Counted from the stretch's first letter, positions 27,890 to 37,848 are shown. The stretch: DNA of 58,705 bases from Lachnospiraceae bacterium (GCA_029054245.1 JAIDFQ010000028.1:1-58705), one strand, 5' to 3'. The notes: a model not told the origin generated them from the letters alone. Program-made: numbers and translations.

Positions 27890-30001
27890 TTATGATTCGT
27901 TCAGCCTTACCTGCTTTCCAGCCTCCACCGGCTTAGTGGAAGTGGTAATGACATATTCATATCCGTAAAGTCCGGCTGAAATAGCCGTATTGTTATCATC
28001 AGAAGCTAAAACCTCTACATCCACTCTTGTGGCAATATAACGGTTGCCCAGCGGGCTGCTCTTGGATTCCACGATCAAAATGAACTTGCCGTTATTGTCC
28101 TCCCTGACGGCACTGTTTGGCACCACAAGCTCATAATCCGTACTTCTCTGTCCCACCGAAACATTAAGTGCCTGCCCTGCCTGGATGCTGGATCCTGTCA
28201 CATTAAATTCAAGCAGTTTATTCTGTCCCGGCTTGTCAGGATCCGGCTTAATTGCCGCTAAAATCACCTGCACATCGTCATAATACCATGCATTTTGAAG
28301 CTCTGCCGTATCTCCCACCTGAACCTTTCTTGCCTGTTCGTTGGTCACAGAAATCGTCAGTGTATATCCTTTTCCTTCCACCTGAATCACCGCAGCAGTC
28401 TCTTCCGGCTTGGTCGTCTCGCCTGCCTTGTAGGCAAGAGAAGTAACGGTTCCCGCCACAGGCGCTGTGATGGCAGCTCCCATGGACTCTTCTTTCAGCT
28501 TGGCAATTTCTGCCCTCTTGTCTGCAATATCTTTGCTCGTCTTTGAAAGGTCAAGCTCTGCATTGATATCCGCATTCATCTCCGCCTGCTCTTCCTTCAG
28601 CAGATCATACACTGCCTGCGCATTCTTAAGGGCAGCTTCCGCATTGGCAAGCTGGTTCTGATAGGAAGCGGAAGTATACTTATTTGCATTGGTCTGGTCT
28701 GCCAGATTCTTTCTTGCCTGGTTAAGCTTATCCTGAGCAGACTTTACCGTGTCCCCTGGCTGATAAGTAATCGCCGATATATTATTAAGCTCTGCTTCTT
28801 TTGCTGCCAGCTGCTGTCTTAGCTTTGCCAGCATTTCTACATTGCTGTCATATCCTGAAAGATTCTCTTCCGCCTCAGAAAGCTTCTGAACGGCATAATT
28901 ATATTGCGCTTCTGCGGTATCATAATCCTGCAGCAAAGTCCTGTAGCTCTCATAATTATCGCTTGTGTCAATCCATGCTTTCAATTCATTGATATTTTTG
29001 CCTTCGCCGTAACCTCCAGATTTTGCTGCATCATAAATTTCCTCCAGCTTTTTATCGCGTAGTGCTTGTGCTTCATCACGCATACTCCTATATTCTGCAA
29101 GCTGAGTTGTTTTATCGACAGGCAACGTTATTCCCTCTAGCGAAACATTTCCACTATTATTACCACTGTTTTCACCGCCAGTATTACCACTTTGATTATA
29201 GCTAAAATTGAAATCACCATTATTTATTATCGTATCTGTTACACTTCCCGCACCATTGATTAACGTTTGCACATCTTCTATCTGCCTTTTCAGCTCATTG
29301 ATCTCATTTGTGACCTGCGCCTTTTCAGCAGCAATCTTATCATTAAATGCCCTCTCCGCATTCGCCGCTGAGTTCTGTGCATTTGTAAGATCAAGGTCAG
29401 CCTGTGTCACCGCACTTTCCGCCTCTATGGTATTGACATCCGCATTATTGCTGTTGACAGTGCTTTGCAGGGATAAATTATTCAACGCATCCGTACACTC
29501 CTTCACCCGCTTTTCCGCTGCATCCAGCCTGCTTTGCATATCTGCCACTTTTGCCTGCAGGGAAGCAAAGCCATCAATATTTCCATTAGCCACCTTGCTG
29601 ATGACCTCAGAAGACACATTATTGCCGAACAGACCCTTCATATAGGCAAGCTGCAGATCGTCAAGCTCTTTCTCTGCCTGCTTTAATTCCTCACTCTCCG
29701 CATCCTCCAGATAATAGAGAACCTGATCCTTTTCCACCAGATCGCCCTGCTTAACTGCGACACTGGAAATTACCCTTGAACCCTTTACCACAACATTATA
29801 AGGGTCTGTTGCCTCCACATTTCCTGTTCCCCGTACCTTGGCTGTAATGGAACCCCTCTGCACATACTGGGTCGCCACCTCCGGCAGGGAATAATTCATT
29901 ATCGTATTTGAAAAAAAAGTAAGCAGCAGCATGATCGTCAAAAAGATGATTGCCGCATTTTTGACCCACTCTCTTCTCTTTCTTCCATCCGTTTCATTCA
30001 T
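27890..30001 (-). CDS. HlyD/RND-type membrane-fusion adaptor, unusually long
   Basis: 703 residues. One N-terminal membrane segment (AAIIFLTIMLLLTFFSNTI), then a split biotinyl-lipoyl domain (SVAVKQGDLVEKDQVLYYLED at about 85-105 and GAAITAPVAGTVTSLAYKAG near 505-525), between which lies a long coiled-coil hairpin of about 390 residues, rich in K/E/A/Q/N. The hairpin carries a Gly/Asn-rich break (GDFNFSYNQSGNTGGENSGN). Beta-barrel and membrane-proximal parts follow (LVVPNSAVREDNNGKFILIV). Typical adaptors have 350-450 residues; here the hairpin is extended. In a single-membrane cell it may span the wall. It normally serves MacB-type exporters. Confidence 0.8.
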   Translation of the reverse strand: MNETDGRKRREWVKNAAIIFLTIMLLLTFFSNTIMNYSLPEVATQYVQRGSITAKVRGTGNVEATDPYNVVVKGSRVISSVAVKQGDLVEKDQVLYYLEDAESEELKQAEKELDDLQLAYMKGLFGNNVSSEVISKVANGNIDGFASLQAKVADMQSRLDAAEKRVKECTDALNNLSLQSTVNSNNADVNTIEAESAVTQADLDLTNAQNSAANAERAFNDKIAAEKAQVTNEINELKRQIEDVQTLINGAGSVTDTIINNGDFNFSYNQSGNTGGENSGNNSGNVSLEGITLPVDKTTQLAEYRSMRDEAQALRDKKLEEIYDAAKSGGYGEGKNINELKAWIDTSDNYESYRTLLQDYDTAEAQYNYAVQKLSEAEENLSGYDSNVEMLAKLRQQLAAKEAELNNISAITYQPGDTVKSAQDKLNQARKNLADQTNANKYTSASYQNQLANAEAALKNAQAVYDLLKEEQAEMNADINAELDLSKTSKDIADKRAEIAKLKEESMGAAITAPVAGTVTSLAYKAGETTKPEETAAVIQVEGKGYTLTISVTNEQARKVQVGDTAELQNAWYYDDVQVILAAIKPDPDKPGQNKLLEFNVTGSSIQAGQALNVSVGQRSTDYELVVPNSAVREDNNGKFILIVESKSSPLGNRYIATRVDVEVLASDDNNTAISAGLYGYEYVITTSTKPVEAGKQVRLNES

Positions 30002-30043
30002 AATCTCAATCCCTTGCCTTTCCTGCGTCCTTAAAATCCGCTG

Positions 30044-31015
30044 TTATCCTTTGATTCCGCCCTGATAGGTGATTCCCTCTACCAAATAGTCCTCCCCATA
30101 CAAAAACACCAAGATCGGCGGTACCATATAAATCGTTGCCACTGCAAACGCCAGCCCGATCTCACCCGAATTGATCTTTGATAAAAAGACGGAAAGCGGG
30201 TGCTTCTCCTGATCCGATAATAAAATCAAAGGCTGCTCCACCATGTTCCAATAATCAATAAAAATCAAGATTGCGATAGAACACATTGCCCCCTTACAAA
30301 GGGGCATACAAATCCGCCTAAAAATCTGCCATTCCCCTGCCCCGTCAATCTGTGCCGCCTCCATCACCGAAGTCGGAATCCTCCTCATATATTTGGTCAA
30401 AAGATAAACCGAAAAAGGAGAAAAGATACCCGGGAGCCAGATTGCCCAATTGGTATCCAGCACATGCAGCCAGTCTGCTACCAGATAGTTGGGCACCAGT
30501 GTGACCTGATAGGGCATCAACATCAAAATAATATAAACAAAAAAGATAATTTCCTTTATACGCCCCCTGTATCTGGTAAAACCATAAGACGCGCCTGCCG
30601 CCACAAGAAGCTGAAAGACTACAATCGGTCCCACCAAAATCACAGAATTCCAGAACTTCAAAAGATATTCAGGACTTTTCAAAAGCACCGTAATATACTG
30701 GCTGAAGGAAACCATATCCGGTATAAATTTCAAATTCACTTTATCTGAAATATAAACCTTTCCTCCCGTATCTGTAGTGGCAAAAACCTGACCGTAATTT
30801 GCTGAAATCTCCGATGCAGACATAAAAGAATTGGTAATCGTCAGCACGATAGGCATTAGAAAAAGCACCGCAAAACAGCCTGCTATCATCGTTGCCAACA
30901 AAATTCTGACAAAATGTCTGGTATCCCGCAGCTTCTTTTTTCTTTTAACTTCCTTATCCCAGCGCTGCAATGCAAGTTCTTCTGCACTGTGCTTTGTACC
31001 CTTTCGCTCGCTCAT
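30044..31015 (-). CDS. Carbohydrate ABC transporter permease, CUT1 (MalG-like)
   Basis: 323 residues with about six membrane segments and the EAA loop AAQIDGAGEWQIFRRICMPL near residue 225, where the shared ATPase would dock. A soluble N-terminal extension of about 35 charged residues precedes the first membrane segment. It overlaps the upstream permease by 4 nt (ATGA), so the two make one heterodimer. No ATP-binding subunit is encoded here; CUT1 systems in Bacillota commonly use a shared MsmX-type ATPase encoded elsewhere. Confidence 0.9.
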   Translation of the reverse strand: MSERKGTKHSAEELALQRWDKEVKRKKKLRDTRHFVRILLATMIAGCFAVLFLMPIVLTITNSFMSASEISANYGQVFATTDTGGKVYISDKVNLKFIPDMVSFSQYITVLLKSPEYLLKFWNSVILVGPIVVFQLLVAAGASYGFTRYRGRIKEIIFFVYIILMLMPYQVTLVPNYLVADWLHVLDTNWAIWLPGIFSPFSVYLLTKYMRRIPTSVMEAAQIDGAGEWQIFRRICMPLCKGAMCSIAILIFIDYWNMVEQPLILLSDQEKHPLSVFLSKINSGEIGLAFAVATIYMVPPILVFLYGEDYLVEGITYQGGIKG

Positions 31016-31974
31016 CCTTCCACATCCTTTCCGAAATGATTCTCGGTAAGGAATAAAATTCCTATGATAACCACCATCACGATCGCCATCATGATTGCCG
31101 CAGCCGACATCTTCTGATAATCTAATCTACTGAATGTGTTGTTCATAAAGTGCTGCAGCATATACATCGTATCGTATGGATATTCTCCCTTTAGCAGATA
31201 GATTTCCCTGAAAACCTTAAAAGAATTAATCAGGGACATGATCGTCACGAACAGAATCGTTGAAGACATATATCTTAGCTTGATACGCCAGAATATCTGA
31301 AAGGAAGATGCGCTTTCCAATACTGCAACTTCAATGATATCCTTTGGAATACTGCTTAAGGCAGACATAAATAAAATCATATTATAGCCCAGATTTTTCC
31401 ATAAAAAAAGAATAATGATGACCACCTGTGCGTAGGGCGAATTAAGCCAGTCAACCTTATCTGCGTGGAAAAATGCCAATATCTCATTCATCATACCATT
31501 ATAGTGAAACAAAACCTGCCAAATCAAAACCACGGATGCGATAGGAACCATCATAGGGCTTAAAAAGAAGGTTCTGAACTGACTCTTAAACGGAATCTTA
31601 CTTTCCAGCATCATCGCAAGAAGCAGGGATAAAACAACTGCCAGCGGAACCGCCGATGCTGAAAAGGTCAGCGTATTCTTTGCCGCCTGCTGAAAAGCCG
31701 CATTCTGAAAAACCATGACAAAATTGTCCAGAAACACAAACTGATGACTGATTGGGTTGTCTACCACTGAATAGTAAATAACAATTAAAAAAGGCAGTAC
31801 GAAAAACAGCAGCACGCCGGCGGCGCTGGGAAACAGATATCCTGCGGATATCCATTTTCCCCTGCGCGTTCTCGGATTACTGCCGGTTTTTTCTATTTTT
31901 TTGACAGACTTTTTTGCCCCGTCATTTTCTTGCTGCAGGGCTTTTCTTTTTTCCCTGCTCTTAGAAACATGCAT
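31012..31974 (-). CDS. Carbohydrate ABC transporter permease, CUT1 (MalF/UgpA-like)
   Basis: 320 residues. A basic cytoplasmic N-terminus of about 45 residues, then six membrane segments, beginning ISAGYLFPSAAGVLLFFVLP. The EAA loop reads EVAVLESASSFQIFWRIKLR near residue 210, with the usual Gly replaced by Ser/Ala. It partners with the MalG-like permease overlapping its stop codon and is preceded by a binding lipoprotein with a 17-nt gap. Confidence 0.9.
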   Translation of the reverse strand: MHVSKSREKRKALQQENDGAKKSVKKIEKTGSNPRTRRGKWISAGYLFPSAAGVLLFFVLPFLIVIYYSVVDNPISHQFVFLDNFVMVFQNAAFQQAAKNTLTFSASAVPLAVVLSLLLAMMLESKIPFKSQFRTFFLSPMMVPIASVVLIWQVLFHYNGMMNEILAFFHADKVDWLNSPYAQVVIIILFLWKNLGYNMILFMSALSSIPKDIIEVAVLESASSFQIFWRIKLRYMSSTILFVTIMSLINSFKVFREIYLLKGEYPYDTMYMLQHFMNNTFSRLDYQKMSAAAIMMAIVMVVIIGILFLTENHFGKDVEG

Positions 31975-31991
31975 TCCTATCCTCTCTCGAC

Positions 31992-34244
31992 TTACCTGTT
32001 CTCATTTACATAAATCTGCACTCTGTTCTGTATGATATTTGCCACATCAGCTGCTGACTTCTGCCCTTTGAAGAATGGCTCTGTCTCTTCCGTAATGATA
32101 TTTATAATCTGCTGGTCTGTATTTCCAGAAACCTTCTCGGCAGATGCAATTAGTGCCTTTACCGCATCCACCTCCTCCTGTGTGGCTGCCATAATCTCAA
32201 TGGTAAAATCATTATATCCCCATGTCGTCTTAGGATTTTCTATCTGATTTCCATCCTCATCCTCATAATAATTCGGCGTCATATCCAGTTCAAACTGCTT
32301 TTCAAGGGACTCTTTTCTGATTGGGAATCCCCAATTTCCATGCTCATTAACCAGACTATCCTGATACTCCTTTTCAATGAGCGTCTTCATAAATTCCCAG
32401 ACCCCGTCTTTATACTTCGATTTGGAGGACATGCCGAGGCTTCCGCTTGCAGATACGACCAGATTTCCCTTCTGCTCTTTATTCGGGAATCCCACATAAG
32501 TGATTTCCTCTCCGAACATTCCTCTCATCATCTGATATTCCTGAACGGAACTAAGGGTGGTCTGCATGAGCAGAACCTTATCTTCATGCAGCAGAGTCTC
32601 AATTGACTCCCGCTCGCTGTAATCCACATCCGCATCATCCGGAAATCTGGCGGCAAATTCAAGCGCTCTTATAAATTCTTCACCGTTAAAGAAGCATTCG
32701 CCGCTCTCCCAGTCAATAAACTCATCAATATCCTGGTATACACAATACCAGAGCATGGTATTTCTGGAATCATACATCATCACATAAGGCGGATTGACCT
32801 CATCCACCAGATCAAGCATTTCCGTGAGCGTCCACCCATTTTCCTCCCCCACTAGAGAAGTTTTGGCTGCAATGGAGTTGATGTAGAACAACGGCATGAT
32901 TCCATATAAGCTGCCGTCTACTTCATATGCTTTCAATATATTTTCCAGATATTCTTCTTTTTTGATGCCACTTTTCTCCATATAAGGGTATAAATCTTCT
33001 AAGACACCCTTACTTGCATACTGGGCAAAATCCACCTGAGACAAATTGATCAAATCCGGGCAGTTTGCCGTGGTCAAATCTGCCCCAAGCTGTATCAGTC
33101 CTGACTCATAATCATCCGCGCCGTATTCTCTTACTACGATACGGTACTGACTATTGGTCTTATTAAAATCTATAATCTGTTTTCTGATATCTGAATCCAT
33201 CCACATGGTACCAAAAACAATTTCATCCTTGGCTGCCACCTCTGATCTGTCCTTCTTGGTAAAACAAACCAGCTCATAAGCTGCTCCGCCCTCTTCTTTG
33301 TATTCCCTCGTGATTGCCCAGATACGTCCGTCAGAAAGTTCTCCCACATACTGTATATTCTCTGCATTGATGTCCACATCTATCCAGTTAAATAATGTCT
33401 CCTTCGTTGCTGCGGACAAATCCAAAACAGATACTTGACTATTGCTGCTAACCAAAAAGCTCGTGTTCATTCCCGTATATAACGTATCGCCCCAGCCAAT
33501 TTCAAGATTTCCAACAGTTTCTCCGATTTTTTTCCCTGCCAGATCGATTTTCTTTAGCTTTCCGTCAACAGATGCATATACATCTCCTTCTTTTGAAGCA
33601 GCCATACTGTTGATCCACTGATCTCCAATGTCGATATCGCATAGCTTTTGATAATTTTTGTCTAATACACAAATCATGCTGTTGCCATCGCTCAGATAAA
33701 TATTTCCCTGCGCATCGCCGCACATACGCTGTATATATATGTACTCTGACTCTGGAAAGCGTTCTGTGATGTCGCTTTCCTCGATTACCGTCCCATCTTC
33801 CGCAGATATCCTGAATGCAGACATCTTAAAGCTGTTCTCAACCACTTCCCCTTCTTCGTCAAAAACATAGTTATCACTGCCGCTGACCATGGTAAGCGTG
33901 CCGTCCTCGTTTACAATCATACCGTAAATATTTTCATTTTCGCCCAGCTCAAACAGCTGCTGTGCCTTATTTTCCATCAAATCATATTTGTATACAACAC
34001 CGCTATATCCTGCTTCTTCATCCCAGGTAGAGGCACTGATATATGCAACATCCCCTGCCGCCACAAAGGAATCCATATAATCACATGTAAGATCCAACTG
34101 CATAAACTCGGGGACATACACGCTTCCTTCTTTCGCGCCGTCTTCTCCTGCCTGATTTCCTCCGCTCTTTCCGCACCCGGCAAGCGCTGTAAAAAGAATC
34201 CCTGCAAGTACTGCTGCCAAAGTGAACTTTCTATTCTTTTTCAT
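31992..34244 (-). CDS. Extracellular solute-binding lipoprotein with N-terminal propeller-like region (paralogue 2)
   Basis: About 750 residues. Lipobox LAGC with Cys24. As in its paralogue at 24381-26768, the N-terminal ~340 residues have propeller-like repeats (GDVAYISASTWDEEAGYSG, GNIYLSDGNSMICVLD, GDVYASVDGKLKKIDL) and the C-terminal ~400 resemble a sugar-binding protein (FNKTNSQYRIVVREYG, CPDLINLSQVDFAQYAS, GMSSKSKYKDGVWEFMKTL), ending IQNRVQIYVNENR. The ATG at 34244 is chosen because GAGGT precedes it. It is the first gene of the seven-gene operon. Ligand unknown. Confidence 0.82.
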   Translation of the reverse strand: MKKNRKFTLAAVLAGILFTALAGCGKSGGNQAGEDGAKEGSVYVPEFMQLDLTCDYMDSFVAAGDVAYISASTWDEEAGYSGVVYKYDLMENKAQQLFELGENENIYGMIVNEDGTLTMVSGSDNYVFDEEGEVVENSFKMSAFRISAEDGTVIEESDITERFPESEYIYIQRMCGDAQGNIYLSDGNSMICVLDKNYQKLCDIDIGDQWINSMAASKEGDVYASVDGKLKKIDLAGKKIGETVGNLEIGWGDTLYTGMNTSFLVSSNSQVSVLDLSAATKETLFNWIDVDINAENIQYVGELSDGRIWAITREYKEEGGAAYELVCFTKKDRSEVAAKDEIVFGTMWMDSDIRKQIIDFNKTNSQYRIVVREYGADDYESGLIQLGADLTTANCPDLINLSQVDFAQYASKGVLEDLYPYMEKSGIKKEEYLENILKAYEVDGSLYGIMPLFYINSIAAKTSLVGEENGWTLTEMLDLVDEVNPPYVMMYDSRNTMLWYCVYQDIDEFIDWESGECFFNGEEFIRALEFAARFPDDADVDYSERESIETLLHEDKVLLMQTTLSSVQEYQMMRGMFGEEITYVGFPNKEQKGNLVVSASGSLGMSSKSKYKDGVWEFMKTLIEKEYQDSLVNEHGNWGFPIRKESLEKQFELDMTPNYYEDEDGNQIENPKTTWGYNDFTIEIMAATQEEVDAVKALIASAEKVSGNTDQQIINIITEETEPFFKGQKSAADVANIIQNRVQIYVNENR

Positions 34245-34271
34245 GTCATACCTCATAATCTTGTGTCTTTG

Positions 34272-34300
34272 TCAACATTTCCATACAAACTATAGCATAT
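34272..34300 (-). promoter_or_regulatory. Promoter of the mixed transporter operon
   Basis: Minus strand TTGTCT, 17-nt spacer, TATAGT, about 30-60 nt upstream of the lipoprotein start. No clear hairpin separates it from the GH13 gene upstream, so read-through is possible. Coordinates are accurate to a few bases. Confidence 0.6.
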
Positions 34301-34344
34301 AATGCCTAGTCAGACAACGCGGATAATCTTAATTTTTTCCTAAC

Positions 34345-36105
34345 TTATTTCTTAATTCTCCGAATCAAAATTCCATTTTTCAGAAGCGTACTATCAATAT
34401 AATGACGTTTATAAAGCACTTCCCCTTCCCTTGGGATCTCTATGTCGTCTTCCTCGCAGTTAATGATGACCTCCACATAATTGTCCATCCATCCCACTTT
34501 GGTAAATTCAATGACCCTGCGCCTATTGATCTTATTGGGAAAATGGAAATTACGGTCTCTAAGAAGCGGTTCTTCCTTGCGGAGCTTGATCAGACTGCGC
34601 ACCATCTCAATCCGCTCGTCATACTCTCCTGCCTCAATCTTGCTCCACGGCATACATCTTCGGCAGTCAGGATCGTGGCCTCCCTCCATAGCGATTTCTG
34701 TTCCATAATAAATGCAAGGGCTTCCCGGCATGGTAAACAGTACCGCCAGCTGCTGGAAAAACTCGTCCATATTTTTCACATCCGAGCGCAGGCGCTTGGT
34801 ATCATGGGAGTCTAACAGGTTGAACATAACGTCATTGGTCTGCTGCATATAACCTGTATAACATCTGTTGATGGTATATTCAAAATCTTCATTTGACAGT
34901 GATTTGTCAATCCAGAAGTCCTTGATACTCTCTGCCAGAGGATAATTCATAACCGCATCAAACTCATCTCCTCTAAGCCACGGCATTGCGTCATGCCAGA
35001 TTTCCCCCAGAATATAGATATCCGGTTTAATTGCCTTCATGCGCCGGCGCAGCTCCTTACAAAAAAGATGGGAAATCTCATTTGCCACATCCAACCGGAT
35101 GCCATCGACATCATATTTTCTCACCCATTCCTCGCACACATTCAAAAAATATTCCCGCACCTTGGGATTATTGGTGTTCAGTTTGGGCATATCATCATAA
35201 AATGCAAAGCTATAATATTGCCTTGTCCGTGCCGCACCTTGATCAAAATGGAAAGGCCAATCTTGTATCATGAACCAATCATAGTACTCCGATTCCGGCC
35301 CTCTCTCTACCACATCCCGCCAAGGCGCAAAATTGGCGCCGCAGTGATTGAACACCCCGTCCAACATAATGCGGATGCCTCTCTTATGTGCCTCCTGTAC
35401 CAGCGTGCACATGGTATTCTCATCCCCGAAATGAGAATCAATCTTTGTATAATCCGAGGTATCGTATTTATGAGCGGAGGGCGACTCATTGACAGGTGTC
35501 AAATAAAGCCCCGTAATGCCAAGTCCCTCCAAATAATCCAGCTTATTGATGATTCCCTGCAGATCTCCACCGAAAAACTCTTCATTCCGAACGCTGCCCG
35601 ATTCCCTCCATGGAAGCACACCTTCAGGATCATTAGAAGAATCCCCATTGCAGAACCGTTCCGGAAAAATCTGATACCAGACCGTCTTATTGACCCATTC
35701 AGGCGTTTCATTGATATCGCCCGGATTCATCCATGGATAGACAAAACACTGCCGGCTTCTTCCCTCCAGATTCATCTGTGCCTCACTGACGATGCCGTCC
35801 TCGAAATAAAACCACTTTTCATTCTCAGTCTTAATCTCAAAAAAATACTTAAGCCGTTTATAATAAGGCTCAATGGTTGTCGTCCACCATAGCTGGTTTT
35901 TCAGTCTCTTTTTGAAGGGGATATTCATAGCATCCCCCGTCCACATCTCACCGCCGCCTAAAATCCCCGCACTAAATGGATCTCCCTGGATGATGTTGAC
36001 ATACTGCACATCACATCCTGTCCTGATATTGATAACCAGTCGCTCCGCATCCAAGGGATAACAATAATTATCATTTGCCCTGTGATAAACCGCATTAAAA
36101 TCCAT
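34345..36105 (-). CDS. GH13 alpha-glucan hydrolase, neopullulanase/cyclomaltodextrinase-like
   Basis: 586 residues, no signal peptide, so cytoplasmic. An N-terminal CBM34-like beta domain (about 1-125) precedes the (beta/alpha)8 barrel. GH13 residues are intact: D339 nucleophile in VDGIRLDVANE, E368 acid/base in YILGEIWHD, D435 in LLDSHDTKR, plus the region-I motif LDGVFNHCG. WYQIFPERFCNGD is typical of subfamily GH13_20, which opens cyclodextrins and cuts pullulan or short maltodextrins. It precedes the transporter operon, suggesting maltodextrin-like cargo, though this is not shown. Confidence 0.92.
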   Translation of the reverse strand: MDFNAVYHRANDNYCYPLDAERLVINIRTGCDVQYVNIIQGDPFSAGILGGGEMWTGDAMNIPFKKRLKNQLWWTTTIEPYYKRLKYFFEIKTENEKWFYFEDGIVSEAQMNLEGRSRQCFVYPWMNPGDINETPEWVNKTVWYQIFPERFCNGDSSNDPEGVLPWRESGSVRNEEFFGGDLQGIINKLDYLEGLGITGLYLTPVNESPSAHKYDTSDYTKIDSHFGDENTMCTLVQEAHKRGIRIMLDGVFNHCGANFAPWRDVVERGPESEYYDWFMIQDWPFHFDQGAARTRQYYSFAFYDDMPKLNTNNPKVREYFLNVCEEWVRKYDVDGIRLDVANEISHLFCKELRRRMKAIKPDIYILGEIWHDAMPWLRGDEFDAVMNYPLAESIKDFWIDKSLSNEDFEYTINRCYTGYMQQTNDVMFNLLDSHDTKRLRSDVKNMDEFFQQLAVLFTMPGSPCIYYGTEIAMEGGHDPDCRRCMPWSKIEAGEYDERIEMVRSLIKLRKEEPLLRDRNFHFPNKINRRRVIEFTKVGWMDNYVEVIINCEEDDIEIPREGEVLYKRHYIDSTLLKNGILIRRIKK

Positions 36106-36141
36106 ACCGAAACCTCCCTACACAATTGTTTTTGCTACCCC

Positions 36142-37506
36142 TTAATTCTTAAAGCTGTGTATAGGCGCTGGAATCCGCCCGCCCCTTTCCACAAACGCAT
36201 CACATGAGAACGGATTTACCGGCATAATGGGCGCATACCCCAAAAGTCCACCAAATTCCACTGTCTCACCGACTCCTTTTCCGATAACCGGAATGATACG
36301 TACTGCCGTGGTCTTTTGATTCACCATACCGATTGCCATTTCATCTGCAATAATGCCTGAAATTGTGGTCGCTTTTGTGTCTCCCGGTATAGCAATCATA
36401 TCCAGCCCTACTGAACACACACAGGTCATCGCCTCCAGCTTTTCAAGGGTAAGCGCGCCCGCTTCCACCGCATCGATCATCCCCTGGTCCTCACTGACCG
36501 GAATAAAAGCGCCGCTTAACCCTCCCACATAGGAGGATGCCATGACGCCCCCCTTTTTCACCTGATCGTTCAAAAGTGCAAGCGCTGCCGTGGTCCCTGG
36601 CGCTCCGGCATATTCAAGTCCAATTTCACAAAGAATATCTGCCACGCTGTCACCAATTGCCGGGGTAGGTGCAAGCGATAAATCTACAATACCAAAAGGC
36701 ACTCCCAGCCGCGCAGAAGCTTCCTGCGCCACCAATTGCCCTACACGTGTCACCTTAAAAGCAGTTTTCTTGATGGTTTCACAAAGAACCTCAAAGTTTT
36801 CTCCTCTCACCTTTGAAAGTGCATTTTTCACAACACCCGGTCCGCTGACGCCCACATTGATGATTTTGTCCGCCTCTGTCACACCGTGAAAAGCGCCTGC
36901 CATAAAGGGATTGTCGTCCGGTGCATTGCAAAAGACCACCAGCTTTGCACATCCCAAAGAATCCTGCGCCTTGGTGTGTTCCGCTGTCTGTATCATAATC
37001 TCTCCCATAAGCCGCACCGCGTCCATATTGATTCCTGTTTTGGTGGATCCCAGATTTACGGAACTGCACACCCGCTCGGTGGATGCCAATGCTTTCGGGA
37101 TGGAACGGATCAAAAGTTCATCTGCGGTTGTCATTCCTTTAGATACCAGTGCAGAATAGCCGCCAATAAAATTGACGCCGACCTCGTGTGCCACTTTGTC
37201 AAGGGTCACTGCAATAGATGTAAAATCCTCAATCGAACTACATGCTGCACCGCCAACCAGTGCGATCGGCGTCACCGAAATCCGTTTATTTACAATGGGG
37301 ATTCCAAATTCCCTGGCAATCTCATCCCCTGTCTTTACCAGATCCTTGGCGGCATCATATATTTTATGGTAAATCTTTTCATTCAACCTGTTTAAATCCG
37401 AATCGATACAGTCAAGCAGACTGATGCCAAGGGTAATCGTGCGGACATCCAGATTTTCCTTGGTAATCATTTCATTTGTTTCCACTACTTCAAATAAGTT
37501 AATCAT
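36142..37506 (-). CDS. UPF0210 / PFL family protein (DUF711)
   Basis: 454 residues of a conserved family without established function. Recognisable blocks: [15 protein letters not shown] near residue 30, [58 protein letters not shown] and [14 protein letters not shown]. The family is almost always next to the small ACT-domain protein, as here (32-nt gap), and the pair probably forms a complex. The start at 37506 has AAAGGA upstream; the longer frame is not supported. Confidence 0.9.
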   Translation of the reverse strand: MINLFEVVETNEMITKENLDVRTITLGISLLDCIDSDLNRLNEKIYHKIYDAAKDLVKTGDEIAREFGIPIVNKRISVTPIALVGGAACSSIEDFTSIAVTLDKVAHEVGVNFIGGYSALVSKGMTTADELLIRSIPKALASTERVCSSVNLGSTKTGINMDAVRLMGEIMIQTAEHTKAQDSLGCAKLVVFCNAPDDNPFMAGAFHGVTEADKIINVGVSGPGVVKNALSKVRGENFEVLCETIKKTAFKVTRVGQLVAQEASARLGVPFGIVDLSLAPTPAIGDSVADILCEIGLEYAGAPGTTAALALLNDQVKKGGVMASSYVGGLSGAFIPVSEDQGMIDAVEAGALTLEKLEAMTCVCSVGLDMIAIPGDTKATTISGIIADEMAIGMVNQKTTAVRIIPVIGKGVGETVEFGGLLGYAPIMPVNPFSCDAFVERGGRIPAPIHSFKN

Positions 37507-37538
37507 ATTTATCCTTTCCAATATCACATAGATTCCAT

Positions 37539-37811
37539 CTAAATTCTGTGCATTTTATCAAAAATCTCTTCCTTCTGACATTTGATATCCACCCCTATTT
37601 TTTCTCCCAAAGCCTTAAGTTCGTCTGCCATTTCTCCAAAATGCTTCTCCATTTGGTTGGTGTCTACAATCATCATCATATTAAAGTACCCTTGTACAAT
37701 GGTCTGGGATATATCCAGGATATTGATCTTATTTTCTGCAAGGTAGGTACACACATTTGCTATAATTCCCACCGTATCTTTTCCTACTACCGTAATAATC
37801 GTTTTATTCAT
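37539..37811 (-). CDS. Small ACT domain protein (UPF0237)
   Basis: A 90-residue stand-alone ACT domain ([20 protein letters not shown], key [31 protein letters not shown]). Stand-alone ACT proteins bind amino acids or other small ligands and adjust a partner. It is paired with the UPF0210 gene; the ligand is unknown. Confidence 0.9.
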   Translation of the reverse strand: MNKTIITVVGKDTVGIIANVCTYLAENKINILDISQTIVQGYFNMMMIVDTNQMEKHFGEMADELKALGEKIGVDIKCQKEEIFDKMHRI

Positions 37812-37848
37812 TTGATACCATGCCTTTCTTATTTTTATATCTTCTTAA

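Noticed and set aside
34993-35892. A 299-codon open frame on the plus strand
   Set aside because: It lies fully antisense to the GH13 gene, whose catalytic residues are intact, and shows no protein-like motifs or RBS.
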